The notes under the pieces: model-generated
What the model was told of the DNA's origin: nothing
The model's input: only the letters and a program-made list of their open reading frames with translations
The model's database searches: none
Origin: JABJAG01 sp965222215
GTDB taxonomy: Bacteria; Pseudomonadota; Alphaproteobacteria; UBA6615
Reading direction: 5' to 3'
Assembly: GCA_965222215.1 (NCBI GenBank)
Contig: OZ244931.1
Location: 3,100,001 to 3,164,000, forward strand
DNA: 64,000 nucleotides
Program-made: the position numbers and the translations under genes
In this document: positions 1 through 8,492 of the stretch, piece by piece
Layout: each line of letters begins with the position of its first letter
Position numbering within the stretch: the stretch's first letter is position 1

Positions 1-1
1 C

Positions 2-514
2 GAGGACCGGCCCTTCGCCTCGCACATCCCGTTTACGCTGGACCGCCGAAACGGCGTGCTTGTCGCCCATGTCGCCCGCGCCAACCCGCAGGGCGGCCTG
101 TGCGACGGGTCGCAGGAGATGCTGGCCGTCTTCCAGGGCCCGCATGGCTATGTCTCGCCGAACTGGTACCGGCCCGGCAACGCCGTACCCACCTGGAACT
201 ACGCGGCCGTCCACGTTTACGGCACGCCGGTCGCGGTCGACGACCCGGAGGCGATCCGCCGCCACCAGGAGGCACTGATCGAGGCCTTCGAGGGACCCGA
301 CGGCTGGCGAATGGACAGCCAGCCCGCGCGTTACATTGACGGCATGTTGCGCGGCATCGTGGCGTTCGAGATGCGGATCGACAGAATCGAGGGCAAGTTC
401 AAGCTGAGCCAGAACCGGTCCGAAGAAGACCGCCGGCAGGTTGCAGATGCGTTGGCGGACGGCTCGCCCTGGGACCGGGCGCTCGCCGACCTGATGCGCA
501 AACACGTGTTCTGA
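2..514 (+). CDS. FMN-binding negative transcriptional regulator, PaiB-like (5' end outside window)
   Basis: The reading frame is open from the first bases of the window and ends at TGA 512-514, so the N-terminus lies outside; about 170 residues are visible. Hallmarks of the PaiB/FMN-binding split-barrel family are present: HVARANPQ near the start, FQGPHGYVSPNWY, VPTWNYAAVHVYG, and the C-terminal GKFKLSQNRSEEDR stretch. In Bacillus PaiB is linked to repression of protease and sporulation genes; in proteobacteria the role is usually unproven, and a flavin- or heme-binding redox role is equally possible. The next gene is convergent and begins its stop codon 3 bases later. Confidence 0.9.
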   Translation, partial: EDRPFASHIPFTLDRRNGVLVAHVARANPQGGLCDGSQEMLAVFQGPHGYVSPNWYRPGNAVPTWNYAAVHVYGTPVAVDDPEAIRRHQEALIEAFEGPDGWRMDSQPARYIDGMLRGIVAFEMRIDRIEGKFKLSQNRSEEDRRQVADALADGSPWDRALADLMRKHVF

Positions 515-517
515 GGG

Positions 518-862
518 CTATTTGACCCGCCGCAAGTGGGGGGCCTTGCGTTCCTCCTTCGGCGGGCCGCCGCTCCCGGAAGCGCCGCCACCCCCGCGCA
601 GGGCGCGGTAAAGATAGAAAATACCCATCGTGACGATCAGTGCCCCGATCAGGCGCAGCACGGTCTGGATCGCCAGCCCCTCAAGGTCGAGGAAGCTCAC
701 CCGGCCCAGCGCAAGCGCGAAAATCTGGATCGTAAGGCCCCACAGGATTGCGTACTTGAACGCGCGCCACGTTGACGTCGCGTAGACGCCCAGCGCGATA
801 TAGCCGACCAGCGCGAACGGGCTTGCGGTCAACGCAAGGGCAAGGGTGAGAATCTCAATCAT
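518..862 (-). CDS. Small integral membrane protein, unknown function
   Basis: Encodes 114 residues. Hydrophobic stretches at about residues 3-25, 35-52 and 62-86 predict three membrane helices. The C-terminal 28 residues are glycine-rich then strongly basic (GGGGASGSGG, then KEERK and LRRVK), probably cytoplasmic. I do not recognise the family. The gene is divergent from the dioxygenase gene that starts at 948, leaving an 85-base shared upstream region, and it is convergent with the PaiB-like gene. The frame is uninterrupted and the hydropathy pattern is coherent, which is why I accept it as real. Confidence 0.65.
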   Translation of the reverse strand: MIEILTLALALTASPFALVGYIALGVYATSTWRAFKYAILWGLTIQIFALALGRVSFLDLEGLAIQTVLRLIGALIVTMGIFYLYRALRGGGGASGSGGPPKEERKAPHLRRVK

Positions 863-947
863 GGCTTCCTATGCGCCAAACCTCGCAGGGCGATCAAGGG
901 GGCGCTATAGTTGTGCCGTGAAATCCGGGAGAACAGGAGCCTGCGCG

Positions 948-1751
948 ATGGAACTGAACAGCGAACAGCTCAAGCAATTTGATGAAGAAGGCTGGGTGTT
1001 CCTGCCCGATGTCTTCAGCCAGGACGAAATCGATGTCCTGACCGGCGAACTGCCCACCATCTTCTCCATGGACCGTCCGGAAGTCTGGCGCGAGACCGGC
1101 AGCGATTCGGTGCGGACGGCCTTCGCGGCCCACTACTACAACGAGGCCTATCGCCGGCTGGGACGGCACCCCCGGCTGATCGGGCCCGTGACGCAACTGC
1201 TCGACGGTCCGGTCTACATGCACCAGTACAAGATCAACGGGAAAGCCGCCTTCGACGGGGACGTCTGGCAGTGGCACCAAGACTACGGGACCTGGGCGCG
1301 TGACGACAAGATGCCCGAGGCACGCGCCATGAACATCGCGCTGTTCCTCGACGAGGTGACCGAGTTCAACGGCCCGCTCTACATCATCCCGCGCAGTCAC
1401 AAGGCCGGCGTGATCGACGCCGGCCACGACACGCTGACGACGTCATATCCCCTGTGGACGCTGGACAAGGAAACGGTCGCGCGGCTGGCGGACGAAGGCG
1501 GCATGATCGCGCCGAAGGGCAAGCCCGGCTCGGTGCTGCTGTTCCACTCGAATATCGTGCACGCGTCGGCGCCGAACATCAGCCCGTGGGGCCGGGTGAT
1601 CGTCTATCTGAGCCTGTGCCACGTGGACAACCACATCACCCAGTTCAAGCGCGAGGAATGGATCGCCCACCGCGACTTCGCCCCCATCGAGCCGCTCGAC
1701 GACGACTGCCTGCTGGAACTTGCCCGCGAGAACGCGGCTGCGGCGGAGTAG
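948..1751 (+). CDS. Phytanoyl-CoA dioxygenase (PhyH/EctD-like) family protein
   Basis: Non-heme Fe(II)/2-oxoglutarate oxygenase of 267 residues. I place the start at ATG 948, preceded by AGGAG, although the frame stays open further upstream. The iron triad is visible: H110 and D112 in WHQD, and H205 in HSNIVHASAPN; R216 would bind 2-oxoglutarate. The central NGPLYIIPRSHK stretch resembles ectoine hydroxylase EctD and related amino-acid hydroxylases, but no ectoine genes are nearby, so the substrate is open. It is convergent with the CMD gene, whose stop is 4 bases away. Confidence 0.88.
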   Translation: MELNSEQLKQFDEEGWVFLPDVFSQDEIDVLTGELPTIFSMDRPEVWRETGSDSVRTAFAAHYYNEAYRRLGRHPRLIGPVTQLLDGPVYMHQYKINGKAAFDGDVWQWHQDYGTWARDDKMPEARAMNIALFLDEVTEFNGPLYIIPRSHKAGVIDAGHDTLTTSYPLWTLDKETVARLADEGGMIAPKGKPGSVLLFHSNIVHASAPNISPWGRVIVYLSLCHVDNHITQFKREEWIAHRDFAPIEPLDDDCLLELARENAAAAE

Positions 1752-1754
1752 CGT

Positions 1755-2312
1755 CTACTTCCGCATCGGGGCGCGGTCGATGTTGTCCTCGATGGGGACG
1801 TGCAAGGTCGTACAGAAGGTCCCGACGAGCTGGTAGTAGCCGACCATCACCGTGAGATCGACGAGGCCCTGGTCGCCGAGCGAATCCCGGATTTCCTCGA
1901 CCAGCGCATCATCGGCTTTACCGCCGGTGGCCACGATCCGTGAGAACTTAAGTGCCGGACCGCGCGGCGCGGGCAGGTCTTCCTGGGCCGGGGTGCCGCA
2001 GATCTCACGCATATCGTCGGGCATGCGATGGATGTGGTGACACCACTCGTACCAGTTGCCGACTTCCTGGGAGACGGTGCAGATCACCATCTCGCGCAAT
2101 ACCTCGTCGAGCACGCTGTGGAAGCGCACATGCTCGCCGACCGATGCCACGGCCTGCAGCGCGTTCGGGCTGCTCGCCATCCGCGCGAACAGTTCGGCCA
2201 TGTATTTGAGCTTCCGCGTTTCCATGATGTGGTCGTAGATGCCGACCTGCTCGGCGGGAAATTCCTCGCGCGAGACATGCGGCACACGAGCGTCTTCGCG
2301 ATAATCATCCAT
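1755..2312 (-). CDS. Carboxymuconolactone decarboxylase (CMD/AhpD-like) family protein
   Basis: 185 residues with the helical CMD core: EMVICTVSQEVGNWYEWCHH around residues 74-93, followed by a variable C-terminal half. It has a single Cys in EWCHH instead of the CxxC pair of peroxidase-active AhpD, so a thiol peroxidase activity is unlikely; a decarboxylase or isomerase-type role fits better. Known relatives act in protocatechuate catabolism or are orphan. The gene is divergent from the SAF-domain dehydrogenase at 2393, with an 80-base intergenic region between them. Confidence 0.82.
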   Translation of the reverse strand: MDDYREDARVPHVSREEFPAEQVGIYDHIMETRKLKYMAELFARMASSPNALQAVASVGEHVRFHSVLDEVLREMVICTVSQEVGNWYEWCHHIHRMPDDMREICGTPAQEDLPAPRGPALKFSRIVATGGKADDALVEEIRDSLGDQGLVDLTVMVGYYQLVGTFCTTLHVPIEDNIDRAPMRK

Positions 2313-2392
2313 ATTATTCCCTCCCCCGGACTCTCCCGGACGTTTCGGTTATCCTCGCCCCAGAATAGCGCCTCAGGAGAAGGAACGCGTCC

Positions 2393-3748
2393 ATGAACCT
2401 TCACGCCATGCTTCGCAGCCGCGCTGACGCCGGCAACCCGGTCCGCGTCGGGCTGATCGGGTCGGGCAAGTTCGGCACCATGTACCTGTCCCAGGCGGCA
2501 CGCACGCCGGGTATCCAGATCATGGCAATCGCCGACCTCGACCCCGAGCGGGCCCGCGCCGCCTGCGCACGCGTCGGCGGCTTCGATACGGGCGCGGCAA
2601 CCTTTGAGGACGCCCGGAAGAACGGCAACACGCACGTGACCGACGATTCGATGGCGCTGGTCGCCGCCGACGGGATCGACGTGGTGATCGACGCGACGGG
2701 CAGCCCGGCGGCAGGGATCGCACACGCGCTGGCCTGCTGCGAACACGGCAAGCACATCGTGATGGTGAACGTGGAAGCCGACGTGCTGGCCGGCCCGCTT
2801 CTCGCCGAGCGCGCGCGCCAGGCCGGGATCGTGTACTCGCTGGCCTACGGCGACCAGCCGGCGCTGATCCACGAGCAGGTGGACTGGGCGCGCGCGTGCG
2901 GGCTCGACGTCATCGCCGCCGGCAAGGGGACCAAGTATCTCGACGGCTACCACTACGTGACCCCGGACGACGTCTGGGAGCACTACGGCCTGACCCCGGA
3001 ACAGGCGGCCGCGGGCGGCATGAACCCGCAGATGTTTAATTCCTTTCTGGACGGCACCAAGTCGGCCATCGAGATGGCGGCCGTGGCCAACGCGACCGGC
3101 CTGACCCCCGCGCCGGACGGCCTCGCCTTCCCCGCCTGCGGCGTCCACGACCTGCCGCATGTGATGCGCCCGCGCGACGAAGGCGGTTCGCTGCACCACA
3201 AGGGCCAGGTCGAAGTGATCAGTTCGGAGGAGCGCGACGGGCGCCATGTGGCGGGCGATCTGCGATGGGGCGTCTATGTGGTGTTCGAGGCGCCTACCGA
3301 CTATGTGCGCGCGTGTTTCGACGAGTACGGCCTGGTCACCGATTCGACCGGCAACTACTCGACCCTCTGGAAACCCTATCACCTGATCGGCCTCGAATTG
3401 GGGATCTCCGTCGCGAGCGCGGCCCTGCGTGGCGAGTCGACGGGTGCACCGACCGGCTTCCGCGGCGACGCCGTCGCCACGGCCAAACGCGACCTTCAAC
3501 CTGGCGAGGAACTCGACGGAGAAGGCGGCTACACGGTCTACGGCAGACTGATGCCCGGCGCCGACAGTCTCGCCGCCGGCGCGTTGCCGATCGGGCTGGC
3601 GCACGGCGTAACGCTGAAGAACGCCGTTCCGCGGGACCGGGCCGTCACCTGGGCGGATGTCGATATCGACGAGACGTCTCAGGCCGTCCGCATCCGGCGC
3701 GAGATGGAGACGATGTTCGCCGATCGGACAGCGCAGGCCGCCCAGTAG
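2393..3748 (+). CDS. NAD(P)-dependent oxidoreductase with C-terminal SAF domain (homoserine dehydrogenase-like)
   Basis: 451 residues. The N-terminal Rossmann fold shows GLIGSGKFG at about 19-27 and the acidic residue of a NAD site (IADLDPERA). A homoserine-dehydrogenase-like middle follows, then a C-terminal SAF domain (about residues 355-435, TAKRDLQPGEELDGEGGY onward) of the type found in FlgA, NeuB and antifreeze-like proteins. This architecture is a known family often annotated as putative homoserine dehydrogenase, but genuine threonine-pathway enzymes lack SAF. SAF-containing relatives occur in sugar-acid and branched-sugar catabolism. Substrate unknown. ATG 2393 follows AGGAGAAGGAACGCGTCC, a good ribosome binding site. 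Confidence 0.82.
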   Translation: MNLHAMLRSRADAGNPVRVGLIGSGKFGTMYLSQAARTPGIQIMAIADLDPERARAACARVGGFDTGAATFEDARKNGNTHVTDDSMALVAADGIDVVIDATGSPAAGIAHALACCEHGKHIVMVNVEADVLAGPLLAERARQAGIVYSLAYGDQPALIHEQVDWARACGLDVIAAGKGTKYLDGYHYVTPDDVWEHYGLTPEQAAAGGMNPQMFNSFLDGTKSAIEMAAVANATGLTPAPDGLAFPACGVHDLPHVMRPRDEGGSLHHKGQVEVISSEERDGRHVAGDLRWGVYVVFEAPTDYVRACFDEYGLVTDSTGNYSTLWKPYHLIGLELGISVASAALRGESTGAPTGFRGDAVATAKRDLQPGEELDGEGGYTVYGRLMPGADSLAAGALPIGLAHGVTLKNAVPRDRAVTWADVDIDETSQAVRIRREMETMFADRTAQAAQ

Positions 3749-3791
3749 CACGCTTGCCAGCGCCGGTGCACTGGATTACCTAGGCGCCGAC

Positions 3792-4934
3792 ATGCCAGAC
3801 GGAGCCCCCGACACCGACGCGACCACGCCGCTCGAACGCTACCGCGCCCTGCGCGAGGCGAACGAGATCATGCGCGATCCGTCACAAAAGCTCGCTGTCG
3901 AGAAACTCCAGAGCCTGCACCATGCCCTCAAGGGCTATCAGCCCGCCGGCGAAAGCTGGCTGTCGGGCTGGAAGGACCGCTTCGGTCTCGGCCGGCGAGC
4001 CGAAGAACCGCCCATGGGGCTCTACGTCTATGGGCCGGTCGGGCGCGGCAAATCGATGCTGACCGACATGTTCTTCGATACCGCCCCCGTGGAGCGCAAG
4101 CGGCGGGTGCACTTCCACGCCTTCATGCTGGAAGTCCAGAAACGCCTGACCGAGCTGCGCCAGCGCGACAAGCAGGCGGATCCGCTGATGCGCGTGGCCG
4201 CCGAAATCGCCGACGAAAGCTGGCTTCTGTGCTTCGACGAATTCCACGTGGTGAATATTGCCGATGCGATGATCCTGGGCCGGCTGTTCGAGGCATTCTT
4301 CGAACATGGCGTGGTGGTCGTCGCAACATCGAACGTCGCGCCGCAGGACCTTTACCGCGGCGGCTTGCAGCGCGACCGTTTCCTGCCTTTCATCGACCTG
4401 ATCATGGAGAAGCTCGACGTCCTCGATATCGGCGAGGGCCGCGATTTCCGGCTCGACCGTCTCAAGGGGGAACCGGTCTGGCACACCCCGCTCGGCCCCG
4501 AGGCGACGGCGCAGCTCGACAGGGCGTTCGCAACGCTGACCGACGACGCCGCCCCCCACCCGCAGGAAATCGAACTCCAGGGCCGCAAGCTTGTCGCCGA
4601 ACGCACGGCACGCGGGATCGCGCGGTTCACGTTCGACGAACTGTGCCGCCAGCCACGCGGTGCGGCAGACTATCTCGCGATCGCCGAATGCTTTCACACC
4701 GTGATGGTCGAAGATATTCCCAAACTGGTCGCCAGCGAACGCGATGCGGCAAAGCGCTTCGTCGTGCTGGTCGACTCACTCTATGAAAACAAGGTGAACC
4801 TGTTCGCCACGGCTGAAGCTGAACCGAACGACCTCTACACCGAAGGCGACACCGCGTTCGAGTTTGAGCGAACGGTCTCGCGCCTGATGGAAATGCAGGC
4901 CGAGGACTATCTCAATAGCCGGCACCTTTCCTGA
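3792..4934 (+). CDS. zapE: Cell division protein ZapE (AFG1-family AAA ATPase)
   Basis: 380 residues from ATG 3792; the frame remains open upstream into the end of the previous gene, but the family N-terminus fits this start. Walker A is GPVGRGKS at 81-88 and Walker B is LLCFDE at 145-150, followed by FHVVNIADAMIL, the family signature. ZapE acts with FtsZ at the division ring in E. coli; the mitochondrial homologue is AFG1/LACE1. In alphaproteobacteria it often sits upstream of mdh and the sucCD genes, as here, although an ABC-type gene intervenes in this genome. Confidence 0.93.
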   Translation: MPDGAPDTDATTPLERYRALREANEIMRDPSQKLAVEKLQSLHHALKGYQPAGESWLSGWKDRFGLGRRAEEPPMGLYVYGPVGRGKSMLTDMFFDTAPVERKRRVHFHAFMLEVQKRLTELRQRDKQADPLMRVAAEIADESWLLCFDEFHVVNIADAMILGRLFEAFFEHGVVVVATSNVAPQDLYRGGLQRDRFLPFIDLIMEKLDVLDIGEGRDFRLDRLKGEPVWHTPLGPEATAQLDRAFATLTDDAAPHPQEIELQGRKLVAERTARGIARFTFDELCRQPRGAADYLAIAECFHTVMVEDIPKLVASERDAAKRFVVLVDSLYENKVNLFATAEAEPNDLYTEGDTAFEFERTVSRLMEMQAEDYLNSRHLS

Positions 4935-5005
4935 GATTTGACGTTACACTCCCATGACGCGCCCGCGCCGTTTTGCGCGAATGCGTGAAACCCGGGAGTC
5001 CCCTT

Positions 5006-5974
5006 GTGAGTTCATCTTCCATCGTTGCCGATGTCTACAGCATGGCCCTGCCGTCCGTGCAGGGCGAACCGCTGCAGAAAATGCCCCGGCACCTCTACAC
5101 CTACGTCTGCAAGATAAGCTGGAGCCAGCAGCTTCGGCTTTGCCTGTTGACGGTATTCGTCTTCCCGCTTTCACTCGCGCCGCTGGAGCTGCAGCGACGG
5201 ATCGTCGATGACGCGATTGCGAACGGGTTGACCGGGCTCCTGATCACCTTTGGCGCGCTTTATCTCGCGGCCCTGCTCCTGCATGGCGGGCTGAAGTATG
5301 CGCGCAACGTCTACCAGAACCGGGTTGCGGAAGGTGTGATCCGCCTGTTGCGCCGCCGTATCGTTCACCACGACTCTTTCGGCGCCGAGTCCGATTCCGG
5401 CACCAAACAATCGATTATCGCCGCGGAGGCCGAGAAGGTCGGGGCTTTCGTCGGGGAAAGCATCTCGTTCCCCCTGCTTCAGGCGGGCGTGGTTCTGAGC
5501 ATCGCCGGATACATGCTGATCATCGAGCCGCTGGTCGCCGCGATTGCGATCGCGTTCTTTGTGCCGTCGCTGATCATCGTGCCGTTCCTCCAGCAGAAGG
5601 TGAACACGCTGGCGGAAAAGCGCACCACGAAGACGCGCACTCTGGGCGAGAAGCTGATCGAGGACGAAGAGATCGATGCCGACAACGCCGACGGCCTGAT
5701 CGAGACGATTTACGGTCTTCGCCTGAGGATTTTCTATCTGAAGTATTTCATGAAGTTCCTGAACAACCTGATCGGGCATCTGGGGCCTCTCAGCGTGCTG
5801 ATGGTCGGCGGCTGGCTGGTGATTCAGGGCGAAACCGAAATCGGTACGATCGTCGCCTTCATTTCCGGCTACGAGCGTATGATCAATCCGGCCCGCGACC
5901 TGTTGAACTTCTACCGCAGGCTGTCGGCGATGCGGGTCCAGTACCGTCTGGTGCGCGAGGCGGCGTCGGAATAG
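5006..5974 (+). CDS. ABC exporter transmembrane domain protein without ATP-binding domain
   Basis: 322 residues from GTG 5006, chosen because GGAG lies 8 bases upstream. Six hydrophobic segments and the overall pattern match a type-1 ABC exporter membrane domain, including the last intracellular region VQYRLVREAASE where a nucleotide-binding domain would normally begin. Translation stops exactly there: no Walker A, signature or Walker B motif follows in any frame before mdh. Either the ATPase is encoded elsewhere, or this is a stand-alone family that has lost ATP use. An odd poly-charged loop (EKLIEDEEIDADNADG, about residues 216-231) lies in the second half. Function unknown. Confidence 0.78.
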   Translation: MSSSSIVADVYSMALPSVQGEPLQKMPRHLYTYVCKISWSQQLRLCLLTVFVFPLSLAPLELQRRIVDDAIANGLTGLLITFGALYLAALLLHGGLKYARNVYQNRVAEGVIRLLRRRIVHHDSFGAESDSGTKQSIIAAEAEKVGAFVGESISFPLLQAGVVLSIAGYMLIIEPLVAAIAIAFFVPSLIIVPFLQQKVNTLAEKRTTKTRTLGEKLIEDEEIDADNADGLIETIYGLRLRIFYLKYFMKFLNNLIGHLGPLSVLMVGGWLVIQGETEIGTIVAFISGYERMINPARDLLNFYRRLSAMRVQYRLVREAASE

Positions 5975-6018
5975 CGGCTCTGGTCCCATGGGCACAAATT
6001 CCATGCCCCCGGTGCGCC

Positions 6019-6046
6019 TTGAACCGCCCGGTCATTCGCGTTACAC
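6019..6046 (+). promoter_or_regulatory. Possible mdh promoter
   Basis: TTGAAC at 6019-6024 and TTACAC at 6041-6046 are separated by 16 bases, a fair sigma-70-like pair. Transcription would start near 6053, just ahead of the hairpin at 6062. Weak match, unsupported by experiment. Confidence 0.3.
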
Positions 6047-6061
6047 GTCGCCCGAATTCAG

Positions 6062-6093
6062 CGCGCTGGAGGGCTTGAACAGCGCGGTTTTTT
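6062..6093 (+). terminator. Hairpin plus U-run ahead of mdh (terminator or leader attenuator)
   Basis: CGCGCTG (6062-6068) pairs with CAGCGCG (6080-6086), loop of 11 bases, followed by six T residues (6088-6093). This has the shape of an intrinsic terminator. It lies only 32 bases before the mdh ATG, so it either ends the upstream ABC-domain transcript or acts in the mdh leader. Confidence 0.65.
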
Positions 6094-6125
6094 GACGCTT
6101 CTGCGACGGTGGAGAGAACAAACAC

Positions 6126-7094
6126 ATGGCACGCAACAAGATCGCGCTGATCGGCGCAGGCAACATCGGCGGCACGCTCGCCCATCTGGTGGGACTTAAG
6201 GAACTGGGCGACGTCGTCCTGTTCGATATCGTCAAGGGAATGCCCGCGGGCAAGGCGCTCGATCTGGCCGAATCCTCGCCGGTCGAGGGCTTCGACGCCA
6301 GGATGGTCGGAGCCAGCAACTATTCGGCGATCAAGGGCGCTGACGTGGTGATCGTGACCGCAGGTGTCGCGCGCAAGCCGGGCATGAGCCGGGACGACCT
6401 GATCGGCATCAACACCAGCGTGATGGAATCCGTCGGCGCGGGCATCAAGAAGAACTGCCCGGACGCTTTCGTGATCTGCATCACCAACCCGCTCGATGTC
6501 ATGGTCGGCATCCTGCGCGAGGCCGCCGGCCTGAAGAAGAACATGTGCGTCGGTATGGCCGGCGTGCTGGACAGCGCGCGCTTCCGCTACTTCCTCGCCG
6601 AGGAATTCGACGTGTCGGTCGAGGACGTGACGGCCTTCGTGCTCGGCGGCCATGGCGACACGATGGTCCCGTCGGTCCGCTACTCGACGGTCGCCGGTAT
6701 CCCGGTGCCCGATCTGGTCAAGATGAAGTGGACGACACAGAAACGCATCGACGAGATCGTGCAGCGCACGCGTTCGGGCGGCGGCGAGATCGTCGAGCTG
6801 CTCGGCAACGGGTCCGCCTTCTACGCCCCGGCGTCGTCGGCGATCGCAATGGCCGAATCCTACCTCAAGGACAAGAAGCGCGTACTGCCGTGCGCCGCCT
6901 ACCTGAACGGCGAATACGGCGTGAAGGGCATGTATGTCGGCGTGCCGGTCGTGATCGGCGCCAAGGGCATCGAGCGCGTGGTCGAGGTCAAGCTGGACGC
7001 CGGCGAACGCGCCGCCTTCCGCAAGTCGGTCAAGGCCGTCGAGGATCTCATGAAGGCCACCAAGAAGCTGCAACAGTCCAACAAGAAGAAGTAA
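6126..7094 (+). CDS. mdh: Malate dehydrogenase
   Basis: 322 residues, the LDH-like MDH type usual in alphaproteobacteria. It oxidises malate to oxaloacetate with NAD+. Visible: GAGNIG at 10-15 and D34 for NAD+, R83 and R89 for substrate, N121, and the catalytic H176 in GGHGDTM. The C-terminal ends in a lysine-rich tail (QQSNKKK). The ribosome binding site GGTGGAGAG precedes ATG 6126. It heads the TCA gene block with sucCD, sucA, sucB and lpdA, and is followed by a 199-base gap with a hairpin. Confidence 0.98.
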   Translation: MARNKIALIGAGNIGGTLAHLVGLKELGDVVLFDIVKGMPAGKALDLAESSPVEGFDARMVGASNYSAIKGADVVIVTAGVARKPGMSRDDLIGINTSVMESVGAGIKKNCPDAFVICITNPLDVMVGILREAAGLKKNMCVGMAGVLDSARFRYFLAEEFDVSVEDVTAFVLGGHGDTMVPSVRYSTVAGIPVPDLVKMKWTTQKRIDEIVQRTRSGGGEIVELLGNGSAFYAPASSAIAMAESYLKDKKRVLPCAAYLNGEYGVKGMYVGVPVVIGAKGIERVVEVKLDAGERAAFRKSVKAVEDLMKATKKLQQSNKKK

Positions 7095-7116
7095 TTGTGC
7101 GCCCCGCGCACCAAAC

Positions 7117-7144
7117 CGGTCCCGCGCGCTTGCGTGCGGGACCG
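7117..7144 (+). terminator. Strong GC hairpin after mdh
   Basis: CGGTCCCGC (7117-7125) pairs with GCGGGACCG (7136-7144). There is no T-run after it, so it may stabilise the mdh 3' end or terminate weakly rather than act as a classic intrinsic terminator. Confidence 0.5.
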
Positions 7145-7293
7145 TGAGTGCTAGATTTCCAGCGTCTCGTTAACCATTTTTCGCCCCGCAGGCGCGACCA
7201 AACCCGGGACACCCGACCAAGAATGTTAACGTTCCTGTAACGCCGGGCCCTCATCGTCTCCACAGTCTTCGAACCCACGGATTTTCCGCCCTC

Positions 7294-8490
7294 ATGAACA
7301 TCCACGAATATCAGGCAAAGGCCCTGCTGGCGAAGTTCGGTGTTGCCGTTCCACGCGGTGGCGTCGCCTACACCCCCGATGAGGCCGTCAAGACGGCCGG
7401 TGAGCTGGGCGGCAGCATCTGGGTGGTGAAATCCCAGATCCACGCCGGCGGCCGCGGCGCGGGCCATTTCGCCGACGATCCCGACGGCGGTGGCGGCGTG
7501 CGGCTCGCCAAATCCGAGGACGAGGTGCGCGCCCACACCGACGCCATGCTCGGCAAGGTGCTGGTCACCAAGCAGACGGGCGAAGACGGCAAGGAGGTCA
7601 AGCGGGTCTATATCGAGGAAGGCTGCGACATTGCGCGCGAGCTTTACCTCAGCCTGCTCGTCGACCGCGACACGTCGCGGATCATGATCGTCGCCTCGAC
7701 CGAGGGCGGCATGGACATCGAGACGGTGGCGGAAGAAACTCCGGAGAAGATTTCCACAGTGGCCATCGACCCGGCGACCGGCATCATGCCGTTCCATACC
7801 CGCGAGATCGCTTTCGGCCTCGGGCTCGAAGGCGACCAGATCAAAAGCGCGGCGAAGTTTCTGATGGCCATGTACCAGGCCTTCGTGGAACTCGATGCAT
7901 CGATGGTCGAGGTCAACCCGCTGGTTGTGACGGGCGGCGGTGACGTGATCGCACTCGATGCCAAGATGAACTTCGACGACAACGCGCTGTACCGCCATCC
8001 CGATATCGAGGAACTGCGCGACGAGGACGAAGAGGATCCGATGGAGCTCGAGGCCACCAAGCACGAGCTCAACTATATCAAGCTCGACGGCGCGATCGGC
8101 TGTATGGTCAACGGTGCCGGACTGGCCATGGCAACCATGGATATCGTGAAGCTGCACGGCGGCTCACCCGCCAACTTCCTGGATGTCGGCGGCGGCGCCA
8201 CGAAAGAACGCGTCACGACCGCCTTCAAGATCATCCTGTCGGACCCGAATGTCGAAGGCATCCTGGTCAACATTTTCGGCGGCATCATGCGCTGCGACGT
8301 GATCGCGGAAGGCATCGTCGCCGCGGCACGCGAAGTCTCACTGCATGTGCCGCTGGTCGTACGCCTCGAGGGAACGAACGTGGATCTCGGAAAGAAAATT
8401 CTCGCCGAATCCGGCCTGCCGATCATTGCCGGAGACGATCTGGACGACGCGGCCGAAAAGGTCGTTAACGCGGTGAAAGAGGCAGCCTGA
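7294..8490 (+). CDS. sucC: Succinyl-CoA synthetase (ADP-forming), beta subunit
   Basis: 398 residues, the normal length. The N-terminal ATP-grasp domain begins with NIHEYQAK; the C-terminal ligase-CoA domain contains GCMVNGAGLAMATMD and the NIFGGIMRCD stretch. With SucD it converts succinyl-CoA, ADP and phosphate to succinate, CoA and ATP. sucD begins 2 bases after the stop, so the two are co-translated. No clear Shine-Dalgarno precedes ATG 7294; the 150 bases upstream hold no obvious consensus promoter. Confidence 0.98.
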   Translation: MNIHEYQAKALLAKFGVAVPRGGVAYTPDEAVKTAGELGGSIWVVKSQIHAGGRGAGHFADDPDGGGGVRLAKSEDEVRAHTDAMLGKVLVTKQTGEDGKEVKRVYIEEGCDIARELYLSLLVDRDTSRIMIVASTEGGMDIETVAEETPEKISTVAIDPATGIMPFHTREIAFGLGLEGDQIKSAAKFLMAMYQAFVELDASMVEVNPLVVTGGGDVIALDAKMNFDDNALYRHPDIEELRDEDEEDPMELEATKHELNYIKLDGAIGCMVNGAGLAMATMDIVKLHGGSPANFLDVGGGATKERVTTAFKIILSDPNVEGILVNIFGGIMRCDVIAEGIVAAAREVSLHVPLVVRLEGTNVDLGKKILAESGLPIIAGDDLDDAAEKVVNAVKEAA

Positions 8491-8492
8491 CC

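Noticed and set aside
2084..3751. Long open frame of 555 codons on the minus strand
   Set aside because: It is exactly antisense to the SAF-domain dehydrogenase, has no recognisable motifs and arises from the high GC content.
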